A DNA stretch of 64,000 bases from Bacillota bacterium (GCA_023398105.1 JAEWST010000103.1:1-64000), one strand, 5' to 3'. Shown: positions 1 to 9,060, counted from the stretch's first letter. Program-made: numbers and translations. Notes: a model not told the origin generated them from the letters alone.

Positions 1-536
1 TAGCTAAGGTTATCAACGACAACTTCGGTATAGTTGAAGGTCTTATGACTACAGTTCACGCTGCAACTAACACTCAGAAGACTGTTGATGCTCCTTCAAT
101 GAAAGACTGGAGAGGCGGAAGATCAATCCTTGGAAACATCATTCCTTCATCAACTGGTGCAGCAAAGGCAGTTGGAAAGGTTATTCCAGAATTGAACGGT
201 AAATTAACAGGTATGGCTTTCAGAGTTCCAACAGTTGACGTTTCAGTTGTTGACTTAACAGTTCGTCTTGAAAAAGCAGCTTCTTACGATGAAATCAAAG
301 CAGCTGTTAAAAAGGCTTCTGAAAATGAATTAAAGGGTATCCTAGGATACACAGAAGATTCAGTTGTTTCAACTGACTTCATCCACGATTCACGTACTTC
401 AATATTTGATGCAGGTGCTGGTATCGCATTGAACGGCAACTTCGTTAAGTTAGTATCATGGTATGACAATGAATGGGGTTATTCAAACAAAGTTGTTGAT
501 TTATTATGCCACATGGCAACTGTTGACGCTAAATAA
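1..536 (+). CDS. gap: Glyceraldehyde-3-phosphate dehydrogenase, C-terminal part (cut by window edge)
   Basis: Glycolytic enzyme oxidising glyceraldehyde-3-phosphate to 1,3-bisphosphoglycerate with NAD+ in the cytosol. The reading frame is open from the first bases and ends with TAA at 534-536. It covers the GAPDH catalytic domain just after the active-site Cys region, which lies outside the window. Seen motifs are TTVHAATNTQKTVD, the RGGRSILGNIIPSSTGAAKAVG phosphate-binding stretch and the C-terminal WYDNEWGYSNKVVDL helix that all GAPDHs carry. The family is about 335 residues, so roughly half is present. A strong terminator follows, so gap is not cotranscribed with what comes next. In many clostridia gap is directly followed by pgk; here pgk lies more than 10 kb downstream. 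Confidence 0.97.
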   Translation, partial: AKVINDNFGIVEGLMTTVHAATNTQKTVDAPSMKDWRGGRSILGNIIPSSTGAAKAVGKVIPELNGKLTGMAFRVPTVDVSVVDLTVRLEKAASYDEIKAAVKKASENELKGILGYTEDSVVSTDFIHDSRTSIFDAGAGIALNGNFVKLVSWYDNEWGYSNKVVDLLCHMATVDAK

Positions 537-562
537 TTGTTGTTAACTGAATAAACACAAAT

Positions 563-601
563 AAAAAGCTATAACGAGATTGAATCTCGTTATAGCTTTT
601 T
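563..601 (+). terminator. Rho-independent terminator after gap
   Basis: A perfect stem, AAAAAGCTATAACGAGA paired with TCTCGTTATAGCTTTTT around a TTGA-type loop, ends in a T-run. It is symmetrical (A-run and T-run), so it could stop transcription from both sides. Confidence 0.93.
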
Positions 602-1135
602 ATTTGAAATTATGGGATTTATATGAAGAACTCTTCAAGGGGTAGAAAGTAATACATTTGTTCTAGCTTTAGCATTATTGAGACAAAGCAGAAAATAAAA
701 ATTAAATTCCAATATCTCGGATTGAAAGGGAGTTCCTTTCAAATTGGAGAGGCTTGTATGCGTTAGAAAAAATATACTTAATTTAGTGGGAGGCTGTTAA
801 ATATCAGAAATAAAAAGTGCTTTTTTAATATGCAGAGTTTGAGTAAATACTGGTCAAATAATTATTACCAAGTTATAATATCTAGTTTTAATTTACAAAA
901 ATTTGTGTTATAATAACTATAAAATGTAAATACTAATATTTTATATAAAGTCTATATAAAAAACATATATTTAGTTAGAGGTTATTGTTGAAAAGCTTAC
1001 AACTTGAATTGGTTAAAACATAAATTTGTCTGAAACTTGCTACATTTCAAGTTTACATATGTCACAGTTATTTACTGCAAGCAAGGTCAGTGGCAAATAG
1101 TGCTATTTCAAAAAGCAGATAACCTACAGATAGCT
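602..1135. other. Long non-coding stretch between gap terminator and fabV leader
   Basis: About 530 bases with no convincing gene. It holds a short palindrome at 725-741 (GAAAGG, five-base loop, CCTTTC) preceded by GGATT. The same GGATTGAAA-palindrome arrangement recurs near 25061-25082, so it may be a small dispersed repeat. AT-rich TATAAT-like hexamers occur around 873 and 909, but no well-spaced -35 was found. Confidence 0.4.
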
Positions 1136-1143
1136 TTTGCAAA

Positions 1144-1181
1144 AATTTTTTTGTGCCCTAAGTGGGCGTGGGAGGATAAAT
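1144..1181 (+). promoter_or_regulatory. Hairpin placed on the fabV ribosome binding site (shared with tpiA)
   Basis: A T-run followed by GCCC-TAAGT-GGGC, then GTGGGAGGATAA. The GGAGG at 1171-1175 is the Shine-Dalgarno sequence of fabV. A near-identical block (T-run, GCCC-hairpin-GGGC, GGAGGATAA) lies directly before tpiA at 12279-12312. In the two places the block is read in different frames, so the conservation is not at protein level. It may tune translation initiation; the class was not recognised. Confidence 0.5.
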
Positions 1182-2369
1182 ATGATAGTAACACCAAAAT
1201 TTCGTGGGTTTATATGTACAACTTCACATCCAGTAGGCTGTGAATATAATGTAAGACAACAAGTAGAGTATGTTAAAAAGCAAAAAAAGGTTAATGGAGC
1301 AAAAAAAGTTTTGGTAATTGGTGCTTCAACAGGCTATGGACTTTCATCTAGGATAGCGGCAGCATTTAGCTGTGGGGCTGCAACAATTGGTTTGTTTTTT
1401 GAAAAGTCTGCATCGGGCAACAGAACAGCATCAGCAGGTTGGTACAATTCCGCTGCTTTTGAGAGAATTGCACGAGAAGAAGGGCTATATGCAAAAAGCA
1501 TAAACGGCGATGCTTTTTCAAATGAAATTAAGCAACAAACCATAGAGCTAATTAAAAAAGACCTTGGTAAGGTTGATATGGTTATTTACAGTTTGGCCTC
1601 ACCAAGAAGAATACATCCTGACACTGGAGAGGTATTTAATTCAGTTATTAAGCCAATAGGTCCAGCTTATACATCAAAAACAGTAGATTTCCATACAGGA
1701 AAGGTTGAAAATATTAATATAGAGCCTGCCAATGAAGATGAAATCAGGCAAACTGTTGCTGTTATGGGTGGAGACGATTGGTCAATGTGGATGGATGCTC
1801 TCAAAAAGGCGGATGTGCTTGAAAATAATGTTATAACCTTAGCGTATTCATATGTTGGTCCTGAAATGACTCATGCAGTTTATAGAGAAGGAACTATAGG
1901 AAAAGCAAAAGATGACCTAGAGGCTACAGCTTGTAAAATTACTGATAAGCTAAAGGATATCGGAGGCAAAGGGTATGTATCAATAAATAAAGCTGTTGTT
2001 ACACAAGCAAGTGCTGCAATACCTGTTATATCCCTTTATGTAAGTATACTATTCAAAATAATGAAGAATAAAAATGTTCATGAGGGCTGCATAGAACAAA
2101 TGTACCGCATGTTTGAAGACAGATTGTATTCAGGTGATATGAAGCTAGACAATAAGGGTAGAATCTGCATGGATGATTTGGAGATGGCAGATGATGTTCA
2201 GGCTGAAGTTTCAAAACTATGGGATGAGGCTAATAATGATAATATTACTGATATTTCAGATGTAGAAGGCTACAGAACAGAATTTTTTAAACTTTTTGGA
2301 TTTGGATTTGACGCTATTGACTATAGTGCCGATGTGGATATAAATGTAATGATTGATAGCATTGAATAA
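1182..2369 (+). CDS. fabV: Trans-2-enoyl-CoA / enoyl-ACP reductase, FabV/Ter family
   Basis: NADH-dependent reductase that saturates trans-2-enoyl-CoA or enoyl-ACP; in anaerobes Ter-type members reduce crotonyl-CoA to butyryl-CoA. The ATG at 1182 is chosen because GGAGG lies 6 bases upstream and the protein then begins MIVTPKFRGF, the conserved FabV N-terminus. Length is 395 residues, the family norm (about 400). Seen: Rossmann motif GASTGYG at residues 48-54, YSLASPRR near 136-143, and the family catalytic signature Tyr-x8-Lys at about Tyr234 and Lys243 (YREGTIGKAK). Fatty-acid synthesis or an electron-disposal role cannot be told apart from sequence alone; no fab or bcd genes are adjacent. 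It stands as a single transcription unit with its own terminator. Confidence 0.93.
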   Translation: MIVTPKFRGFICTTSHPVGCEYNVRQQVEYVKKQKKVNGAKKVLVIGASTGYGLSSRIAAAFSCGAATIGLFFEKSASGNRTASAGWYNSAAFERIAREEGLYAKSINGDAFSNEIKQQTIELIKKDLGKVDMVIYSLASPRRIHPDTGEVFNSVIKPIGPAYTSKTVDFHTGKVENINIEPANEDEIRQTVAVMGGDDWSMWMDALKKADVLENNVITLAYSYVGPEMTHAVYREGTIGKAKDDLEATACKITDKLKDIGGKGYVSINKAVVTQASAAIPVISLYVSILFKIMKNKNVHEGCIEQMYRMFEDRLYSGDMKLDNKGRICMDDLEMADDVQAEVSKLWDEANNDNITDISDVEGYRTEFFKLFGFGFDAIDYSADVDINVMIDSIE

Positions 2370-2370
2370 A

Positions 2371-2447
2371 GACTGAATTAAATATAAAAAGATTTTTAAA
2401 GGCTGGATTAAGTGATTTGCTGTATGAATCCTTAATTCGGTCTTTTT
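2371..2447 (+). terminator. Terminator after fabV with two alternative left arms
   Basis: The right arm CTTAATTCGGTC followed by TTTTT (2431-2447) can pair with GGCTGGATTAAG at 2401-2412 over 12 positions including G-U pairs. It can also pair with GACTGAATTA at 2371-2380. Only one pairing can form at a time. The proximal pairing is the obvious terminator. Confidence 0.75.
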
Positions 2448-2698
2448 AAATGTATAAGGATTATATTTTTTTCATCATAGGGACAGATTTTATAATTAAA
2501 CACAAATTTCGCCAAAGTTGAAGTTTCTATCTAGTGAACAAGAAAAAGTGTAAGCAATAGATGAATATTGTAGTTAGAAAAATAGCTTTGTGTAAACTGT
2601 TTTTTTATTGTAAGAGTATTTGGAAACTGTGTTATTTTGTAAAACTTAGGGTATATATAATTATAAAAATTGCATTAAATATGAAGGGTGGAGTATTG

Positions 2699-4237
2699 AT
2701 GACTAATCCAGCTTATGAGATTGAAAGGCTCCTTCAATTTGGGACAAAGCATGGTATGCTTGACAGACTGGACAAAATAGTTGCAAGAAATCAGATGTTG
2801 GATTTACTTAAGCTTAATGAGCCATATGCGGGAGATATCGCAGATGAGAATCTAGAATATCCTACTGAAATTTTGAATAACCTTTTAGAATATGCTGGAG
2901 ATGCTGGGATTTTTGATAAAGAGGTACATTCATTTCGTGAATTATTTGATACAAAAATAATGGGAAGCATTATGCCAAGAGCATCTGAAATAGAAAAGAA
3001 TTTTTATGATTTAGCACAAAAACAATCTATTAAAGACGCAACAGATTATTTCTATGAGCTTTGCAAAGCTTCAAACTATATCAGAACTGAGCAAATTGCG
3101 AAAAATATAAAATGGTCATCTGCTTCTAAATATGGCAGGTTAGAGATTACAATTAATTTAACTAAACCAGAAAAAGACCCCAAAACAATAGCTCTAGAGA
3201 GGCAACAGCCTCAGTCTGACTACCCCAAATGTATGCTTTGCGTTGACAATATAGGCTATGCAGGCAGAATAAATTTTCCTGCTAGACAAACTCACAGGCT
3301 CATTCCAATCATATTATGTGGTGAACAGTGGTATTTTCAATATTCACCCTATGTTTATTATAATGAACACTGCATTGTGTTAAGTGAAAAACATGAATCA
3401 ATGCAAATCTCTAAAAAAACCTTTAAGTTGCTATTAGATTTTGTAAAACAATTTCCTCATTATATTTGCGGTTCAAATGCAGATCTACCAATTGTTGGGG
3501 GTTCAATACTCAGTCATAACCACTTTCAAGGTGGTAGCTATGTATTTCCAATGCAAAAGGCACAAGTTATAAAGGAATATAATTGTAAAAAATATGATAA
3601 TTTGAAAATAGGTATACTAAAGTGGCCTCTTTCAGTTATTCGAATAGTCAGTGACAATATGGAAGAGTTAGTTGATTTTTCTGATTACATTTTTACTAAA
3701 TGGAAGGATTATAGTGACAATGAGGTAGAAGTGTATGCGTATTCGGATGATGGCGAAATTCCTCATAATACAATAACCCCTATAGCTAGAAAAAACGAAG
3801 CAGGAAAGTATGAGCTAGACTTAGTTTTAAGGAATAATAGAACAACTAATGAGCATCCCTATGGAATATTTCATCCTCACAAGGAGGTTCATCATATTAA
3901 GAAAGAAAATATTGGTCTCATTGAGGTTATGGGATTGGCTATATTACCTGGAAGGCTTAAAAAAGAGACGGAGCAAATTGAGGATATTCTTTGTGGAAAA
4001 TCAAATATTGAGTTTTATAATGAAGAACATGTATTATACAAGCATAAGCCTTGGATTGAGGAGCTTATAATGAAATATGGCAATTTTCTAACAAAAGAGC
4101 GAGCAGATGAAGTAATAGAGCTTGAAATAAGTAAGAAGTTCGAAACCTGTCTTGAGCATGCAGGTGTTTTTAAACAATCGGAAAGTGGATTACGTGCGTT
4201 CGACTCATTTATAACAACTGCTTTGTCGGATTATTAA
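2699..4237 (+). CDS. galT: UDP-glucose-hexose-1-phosphate uridylyltransferase, class II (GalT type 2)
   Basis: Leloir-pathway enzyme that transfers UMP from UDP-glucose to galactose-1-phosphate. The ATG at 2699 follows GGGTGGAG and gives 512 residues beginning MTNPAYEIERLL. An in-frame upstream extension to 2561 has no ribosome binding site and an atypical sequence. The length (about 500) and motifs belong to the Firmicutes class II family rather than the 350-residue E. coli type: NFPARQTHRLIPI, a GGSILSHNHFQGG stretch carrying the His-x-His active-site region, and HNTITPIARK. The downstream galK lies on the same strand 115 bases away and works one step earlier. No galE is in the window. Confidence 0.95.
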   Translation: MTNPAYEIERLLQFGTKHGMLDRLDKIVARNQMLDLLKLNEPYAGDIADENLEYPTEILNNLLEYAGDAGIFDKEVHSFRELFDTKIMGSIMPRASEIEKNFYDLAQKQSIKDATDYFYELCKASNYIRTEQIAKNIKWSSASKYGRLEITINLTKPEKDPKTIALERQQPQSDYPKCMLCVDNIGYAGRINFPARQTHRLIPIILCGEQWYFQYSPYVYYNEHCIVLSEKHESMQISKKTFKLLLDFVKQFPHYICGSNADLPIVGGSILSHNHFQGGSYVFPMQKAQVIKEYNCKKYDNLKIGILKWPLSVIRIVSDNMEELVDFSDYIFTKWKDYSDNEVEVYAYSDDGEIPHNTITPIARKNEAGKYELDLVLRNNRTTNEHPYGIFHPHKEVHHIKKENIGLIEVMGLAILPGRLKKETEQIEDILCGKSNIEFYNEEHVLYKHKPWIEELIMKYGNFLTKERADEVIELEISKKFETCLEHAGVFKQSESGLRAFDSFITTALSDY

Positions 4238-4352
4238 GACAAAATTATAAAAAGTAAGAATTAATTGTAATATCTAAAATTAGAAGCATTATTATTCAGC
4301 CATTAACAAAAAATATTTAGTACTAACTTTTTATGCATTTAAAGGAGGATAT

Positions 4353-5543
4353 ATGGAGGTAAATTACAATGAACTTAAAAAGAAGTTTTGCGAAATATAT
4401 GGTGGAAGTCAAGAAGGATTGAGAATTTTTGTTGGTCCAGGGAGGGTCAATCTTATTGGGGAACATATTGACTATTGTGGAGGATTAGTTTTTCCAGCTG
4501 CTATAAGTCTTTATTCAACTGTTGTTGTAAGAGTTAATAAAGAAAATGTTCTAAGGCTTGCTGCGACAGACCTTAATGATAGAGTTGAAGTAAATCTAGA
4601 TAATTTGGAAAGTGCTAAAGGTTTGAAATGGGGAAATTATCAAGCAGGTGTGGCATATATGCTTAAAAATGCAGGATATAAGCTTGTCGGGGTAGATATG
4701 CTTTTCCATGACACAGTACCTTTGGGATCTGGTCTATCATCATCAGCGGCTATAGAATTAGCTACAGCTGTAACACTAGTTACTTTAGGTAATGAGGAGT
4801 ATGGCATATCAAAACCAATTGATATGGTTCAAATGGCAGTAATTGGTCAGAAGACAGAAAATGAATTTTGCGGAGTTAACTGTGGAATAATGGATCAATT
4901 TGCGTCTGCTATGGGTAAGAAAGACCATGCTATATTGCTGGATTGTGCAACACTTGAGTATCAGTATTTGCCGCTAAAAATAGAAGGCTATAAAATAGTT
5001 ATAGCAAATACTAAGAAAAAAAGGGCACTGGGTGAATCAAAATATAATGAAAGAGTATTAGAATGTGATGAGGGTTTAAAAATATTGCAAAATTATCTAA
5101 GTAACAAGAACAATTTATGCGATATTACAAAAGCTGAATTTGAACAATACAATTCTAAAATTGAAAACCCAATAATAAGAAAAAGAGTAACTCATGTTAT
5201 ATATGAAAATGATAGAGTTTTTAAAGCGGTGGAGGCTCTTAAGAAAAATGATATTGTAGAGTTTGGAAGATTGCTTGTAGAGGCAAATGACTCAATTAGA
5301 GATTTATATGAAGTAACAGGAAAAGAACTGGACACTATTACTTATGAAGCTATGAAAGTTGAAGGTGTTTTAGGCAGTAGAATGACTGGTGCTGGTTTTG
5401 GAGGCTGTACCGTTAATATTGTTCCATCAGATAAGGTTGATTTGTTTATTGAGCAAGTTGGGAAAAATTATAAAGAGAAAATAGGTTTAACTGCTGAATT
5501 TTATGTTTGTGATATAAGCGAGGGTGCTAGAGAAATTAAGTAA
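4353..5543 (+). CDS. galK: Galactokinase
   Basis: Phosphorylates alpha-D-galactose to galactose-1-phosphate with ATP. The start is fixed by AAAGGAGG just upstream of the ATG. The 396-residue protein matches the usual length. GHMP-kinase motifs are in order: galactokinase signature GPGRVNLIGEHIDY at about residues 28-41, the ATP-binding PLGSGLSSSAA at about 124-134 and the C-terminal GSRMTGAGFGGC motif at about 343-354. With galT it forms a two-gene galactose unit whose product enters glycolysis as glucose-1-phosphate. A terminator follows at 5578. Confidence 0.97.
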   Translation: MEVNYNELKKKFCEIYGGSQEGLRIFVGPGRVNLIGEHIDYCGGLVFPAAISLYSTVVVRVNKENVLRLAATDLNDRVEVNLDNLESAKGLKWGNYQAGVAYMLKNAGYKLVGVDMLFHDTVPLGSGLSSSAAIELATAVTLVTLGNEEYGISKPIDMVQMAVIGQKTENEFCGVNCGIMDQFASAMGKKDHAILLDCATLEYQYLPLKIEGYKIVIANTKKKRALGESKYNERVLECDEGLKILQNYLSNKNNLCDITKAEFEQYNSKIENPIIRKRVTHVIYENDRVFKAVEALKKNDIVEFGRLLVEANDSIRDLYEVTGKELDTITYEAMKVEGVLGSRMTGAGFGGCTVNIVPSDKVDLFIEQVGKNYKEKIGLTAEFYVCDISEGAREIK

Positions 5544-5577
5544 ATAAAATATTGAGATAATTACAGATCATACTTTA

Positions 5578-5617
5578 AACGATAGAATATCAAATGATGA
5601 TAGGATATCGTTTTTTT
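5578..5617 (+). terminator. Terminator after galK
   Basis: AACGATA pairs with TATCGTT, with an inner TATCA/TGATA stem, followed by seven T. The same AACGATA...TATCGTTTTT design is used after gpmI at 14967-15000. Confidence 0.82.
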
Positions 5618-5717
5618 ATGTATAGATATAGAATTTCAGGTGTATTGTGAGTGTGGGATTTATTTACATTAAAAATAAATTTTAATAAGTAATTGTATTT
5701 TGTATGATAATTATGAA

Positions 5718-5754
5718 TTATTAGGAGGAAATAGTAAAGAAATGTAGAATTATG
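5718..5754 (+). repeat. Upstream block duplicated at 6420-6458
   Basis: A block containing GGAGGAAATAGTAAAG followed by AAATGTAGAAT is matched with few changes at 6420-6458, upstream of the chemoreceptor gene. The pair supports a tandem duplication of this locus; see the esterase pseudogene at 5853. Confidence 0.6.
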
Positions 5755-5852
5755 CTTATGTATAGTGTATATTATACACATACAGACAAAAAATGATTTC
5801 GCCCTAATCATTTACATATTACACTAAAATTACGATTTGGAGGAAATAGCAT

Positions 5853-6154
5853 ATGAGCTATGAAACAGAATACTCTCAATTTGTAGATTCACAGGAACCA
5901 TTAAGCTTATTACAGGAAAAGAACTTCTTTGCTTGATATTACATGGAGGTGATGATTGGCTTGTGCCACGTACAAATTCAATTAAGTTATATGAAAAGCT
6001 TCTTGAAAAGGGTGCTAAGAAAGCTAAGTATATACAGGTTCATGGATATTGGCACTTCAATATGATGCTTGGCTATGATAAGGTGGGTTATAAACCAGCT
6101 GAGATAATTAATGAGTATCTTGCAGAAATGCTATCTTCTTCAGAAGCTGAGTAA
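5853..6154 (+). pseudogene. Remnant of a duplicate alpha/beta hydrolase gene (internal deletion with frameshift)
   Basis: The first 23 codons (MSYETEYSQFVDS...LLQEK) match the N-terminus of the intact hydrolase at 8137, and a good ribosome binding site (GGAGGAAATAGC) is kept. After the sequence ACAGGAAAAG the text jumps to the hydrolase C-terminal part, from GKELLCLILHGGDDW to the end, in another frame; the N-terminal frame stops at TGA 5934-5936. In the intact gene GGAAAAG occurs at both matching sites (about 8199 and 8819). The loss is therefore best explained as a roughly 600-bp deletion between these 7-bp repeats. The C-terminal part keeps the GGDDW and GYWH regions but has no nucleophile serine, so it should be inactive. 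Confidence 0.85.
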
Positions 6155-6237
6155 TGTTTTAATAGCAAAAGTATATTATAGTTAGAATTAGTATTATAGG
6201 TAAACTTGATTTTTGCGAATTATTTATAGTTGAATTC

Positions 6238-6294
6238 AAAACCTGTGAAAACATATATTTGATTTTAGTTATTTACATGGTATTACAGGTTTTA
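6238..6294 (+). terminator. Terminator-like hairpin after the esterase remnant
   Basis: AAAACCTGT pairs with ACAGGTTTT across a long loop, ending in T/A-rich sequence. The intact hydrolase is followed by a hairpin with the same AAAACCTGTAT...ACAGGTTTT arms (9375-9437), another sign that the whole unit was duplicated. Confidence 0.55.
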
Positions 6295-6585
6295 TATATT
6301 CAACATTTATTTAAGTGGGTTAGAGATTTATGGTAAAAAAAATAATGTATAATTTAATCGAAAAAACACAGTTTTATCTTACAATAAATATTTAATTTTA
6401 AAAAGTTTTAAAAAAAATATTATTATGGAAGGAATTAGTAAACAAATGTAGAATAATGAAATATTGACTAATAATAGGTGAGCGTGGTGAATGTTTGGAT
6501 ATACAAATATTTTATGTAATATTCTTCCTATTAATATGCAATAATTAAGTACTTATTAAATAAACTTAAAGGAGTGACTCGCTTA

Positions 6586-8118
6586 ATGCCAGAAGATTTA
6601 AACAGCCTGTTTACGAAGAATTTATTGCACTATCAGAAGCAGCTTAGTGATTCAATATCATTTTATTGTACATTAGGTGGTTTTGCGGGAGTAGCTTTTT
6701 ATGCAATTATGAAGATTTTGGGTATAATGCCTATTTTTCAATGGATTAACTTGCTCTATTTTGCTTTACCTGTAATCTTTAATGTCACACTAATGTTTAT
6801 ATCTAATCAAATTTTAAAAAGGAGAGATATAGCTACATATGTAAATGTCTATAAGTATATTATTGTAACTGTAGCATGCATAAATTCTATTGCTATATCA
6901 GTATTTATTCCATACAGAGATGCATGGGGAGTATTTGTATTAATATTCTTTGTAGCAGCATTTTACCTTGATAAAAAAGTTGCACTATACGGTATAGTAT
7001 TTGGTTCAATAGTAAGTATTTTTACATTTTATATTAATACATGTCCTGAAGATTTAAGTTTGAAAATTGGTGACTTAACTACAAGAGTACAAATGGTTAG
7101 CTTTGGAGGAGTTGCTGCATTTATTAGTGCATGTATGGGTAAAAAGCTTTTGTACAGATCCTGTGAAAACGAGTTCAATGTAAGTAAATCGCTTAATGAT
7201 TTACAGATTGTGGTATCTAAAGTAAAAGAGGTTTCTAATTCTCTTTCGCAATCAAGTGACCTTATTACACAGCTTGCATCTCAACAGCAAGAAGCAGCAG
7301 AGATAACAGCAGTCAATACATCTGATATACTTACAGGTGCAGTCAATACTTCTGAAAGCGTTAAGGAAGCCACAGAGCTTATTTCACAGCTTGTTCAAGG
7401 AACAAAACATATGAAGGAAAATACAATTAGTGTAATTAGTAATTCTGAAGAACTTAAAGATATTGCTGGAAAAGGACGTAATTCAATTGATGATGCTGTT
7501 GAAAAAATAATGAAAATTAAGGCTAGTGCCACTGCAACTTATACAAGTGCAAAAGAACTTGATGTAAAGGCTCAGAAGATTGATAAAATAGTAGCTAGTA
7601 TTCAAGGAATATCAAAACAGACAAATTTATTGTCACTCAATGCTACAATTGAGGCTGCAAGGGCTGGAGAGTATGGAAAAGGATTTGCTGTTGTCGCTGG
7701 TGAGATAGGAAAACTTGCTGATCAAAGCCAGAAATCATTGGATGATATAACAAAAAACCTAAAGGATATATTCCAGCATGAAAATAAAGTAGATGATTTG
7801 GTGTTAAATGTAGATGAAGGTGTTAAAATCATAAATATGTCAAGAGAGTATTATCAAAATATAATTGATGCATTAAGTACGACAATTATTTCACTGTTAA
7901 ACATAAAGGATGTATCAGAACAACAGCTTTTACATACTGAGATGGTTAATAGCTTTATAGTAGAGGTAAAAAATGCATCAATAATGACTACTCAGAGCAT
8001 AGAGGCAACAACTGCTTCGACAGAGGAAGCGTTTGCATCAAGTGAAGAATTATTTACATCTGCTCGTGCACTCAATGATATAGCAAAAGAAATAAATGAA
8101 ATGATACTAAAAATTTAA
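6586..8118 (+). CDS. Methyl-accepting chemotaxis protein with a six-helix membrane sensor
   Basis: Chemoreceptor that would control CheA through its cytoplasmic tip. The ATG at 6586 is chosen because AAAGGAG (6568-6574) lies 11 bases upstream; an in-frame GTG at 6574 falls inside that site. Of 510 residues, about 20-190 form some six hydrophobic segments with short connecting loops, not the usual two helices around a periplasmic ligand domain. The rest is coiled-coil, with the invariant hairpin tip ISKQTNLLSLNATIEAARAG and GFAVVAGEIGKLAD at about residues 345-380. There is no obvious HAMP domain. The stop is 18 bases before the next gene, an esterase-like hydrolase, so they are probably cotranscribed. 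The ligand is unknown. Confidence 0.93.
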   Translation: MPEDLNSLFTKNLLHYQKQLSDSISFYCTLGGFAGVAFYAIMKILGIMPIFQWINLLYFALPVIFNVTLMFISNQILKRRDIATYVNVYKYIIVTVACINSIAISVFIPYRDAWGVFVLIFFVAAFYLDKKVALYGIVFGSIVSIFTFYINTCPEDLSLKIGDLTTRVQMVSFGGVAAFISACMGKKLLYRSCENEFNVSKSLNDLQIVVSKVKEVSNSLSQSSDLITQLASQQQEAAEITAVNTSDILTGAVNTSESVKEATELISQLVQGTKHMKENTISVISNSEELKDIAGKGRNSIDDAVEKIMKIKASATATYTSAKELDVKAQKIDKIVASIQGISKQTNLLSLNATIEAARAGEYGKGFAVVAGEIGKLADQSQKSLDDITKNLKDIFQHENKVDDLVLNVDEGVKIINMSREYYQNIIDALSTTIISLLNIKDVSEQQLLHTEMVNSFIVEVKNASIMTTQSIEATTASTEEAFASSEELFTSARALNDIAKEINEMILKI

Positions 8119-8136
8119 GAATGGAGGTAGTGAAAT

Positions 8137-9060
8137 ATGAGTTATGAGACAGAATATTCGCAATTTGTAGATTCAAAGGATTCATTAAACTCTTTACAGG
8201 AAAAGGATTGGTCAATATATGGACAGTGCTCGGCTACATATACTTTTCTATATGCTTTACCAGATCCAAATCGTAAGGATTATTTCGCGAAGCCATATGG
8301 TGACGACCCATTACAAAGACTTGATATTCATCATTTAAAAAAACCAGATAGAAAAAGAAGACCTGTAATTGTTTTTATACATGGTGGCGGATGGACTACC
8401 GAGGACAAAAGTAATACAAGGTTTTATGCACTTGAATGGATAAATAGGGGTTATACAGTTGTCTCAGTAAATTACAGGCTGGCACCAAATGTTATTCATC
8501 CATTGCAAATAGATGATTGTGCACTTGCTCTAAAATGGGTAATTGACAATATTGAGGATTATGGTGGTGATCCAGATAAAATTGCATTAATAGGTCATTC
8601 GTCAGGTGCTCATCTAGCAGCACTTCTAGTAACAGACAGGAAGTGGCATGACAGATATGATATTGATATAAAAAAAGTTAAGTGCTGGATACCAGTAAGC
8701 GGTGTATTTGATTTTAATTTAAAAGAGAATTATTTACATCCTCTTTTAGAAGCATCAATAATGGCTATGATTACTGAAGATAAAAAGAAGGATTGCTCCC
8801 CTATTTCTCAATTAACTGGAAAAGAGCCACCTTGCTTGATATTACATGGAGGAGACGATTGGCTTGTTCCTCGCAGTAATTCTATTAATATGTATAACAA
8901 GCTATTAGAAAAAGGTACTAAGAATGTACGATTACAAATTGTACCTGGCTATTGGCACTGCAATATGATGTTAGGATATGATAAAGAGGGACATAAGCCT
9001 GCTGACATTATTAATGAATATCTTGCGGAAATGTTGCCTGTAAATATTAATAATAAGTAA
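8137..9060 (+). CDS. Alpha/beta hydrolase (esterase/lipase-like, HGGG type)
   Basis: Cytosolic hydrolase of the hormone-sensitive-lipase/arylformamidase-like group; there is no signal peptide. Residues show the oxyanion motif HGGGW (about 88-92), the nucleophile GHSSGAH (about 166-172), the acid in LHGGDDWLVP (about 243-252) and the His in GYWHCNMM (about 275-282), so the catalytic triad is complete in 307 residues. The ATG follows GGAGGTAGTGAAAT. It sits directly behind the chemoreceptor gene in one unit, which suggests that receptor and enzyme serve the same, unknown, ester substrate. A decayed second copy lies upstream at 5853. Sugar-ester deacetylation is possible but unproven. Confidence 0.88.
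   Translation: MSYETEYSQFVDSKDSLNSLQEKDWSIYGQCSATYTFLYALPDPNRKDYFAKPYGDDPLQRLDIHHLKKPDRKRRPVIVFIHGGGWTTEDKSNTRFYALEWINRGYTVVSVNYRLAPNVIHPLQIDDCALALKWVIDNIEDYGGDPDKIALIGHSSGAHLAALLVTDRKWHDRYDIDIKKVKCWIPVSGVFDFNLKENYLHPLLEASIMAMITEDKKKDCSPISQLTGKEPPCLILHGGDDWLVPRSNSINMYNKLLEKGTKNVRLQIVPGYWHCNMMLGYDKEGHKPADIINEYLAEMLPVNINNK

Noticed and set aside
1144..1181. A T-box or other known riboswitch before fabV and tpiA
   Set aside because: No T-box sequence, and the hairpin is too short for the aptamer classes I know. It is kept only as an unclassified shared motif.
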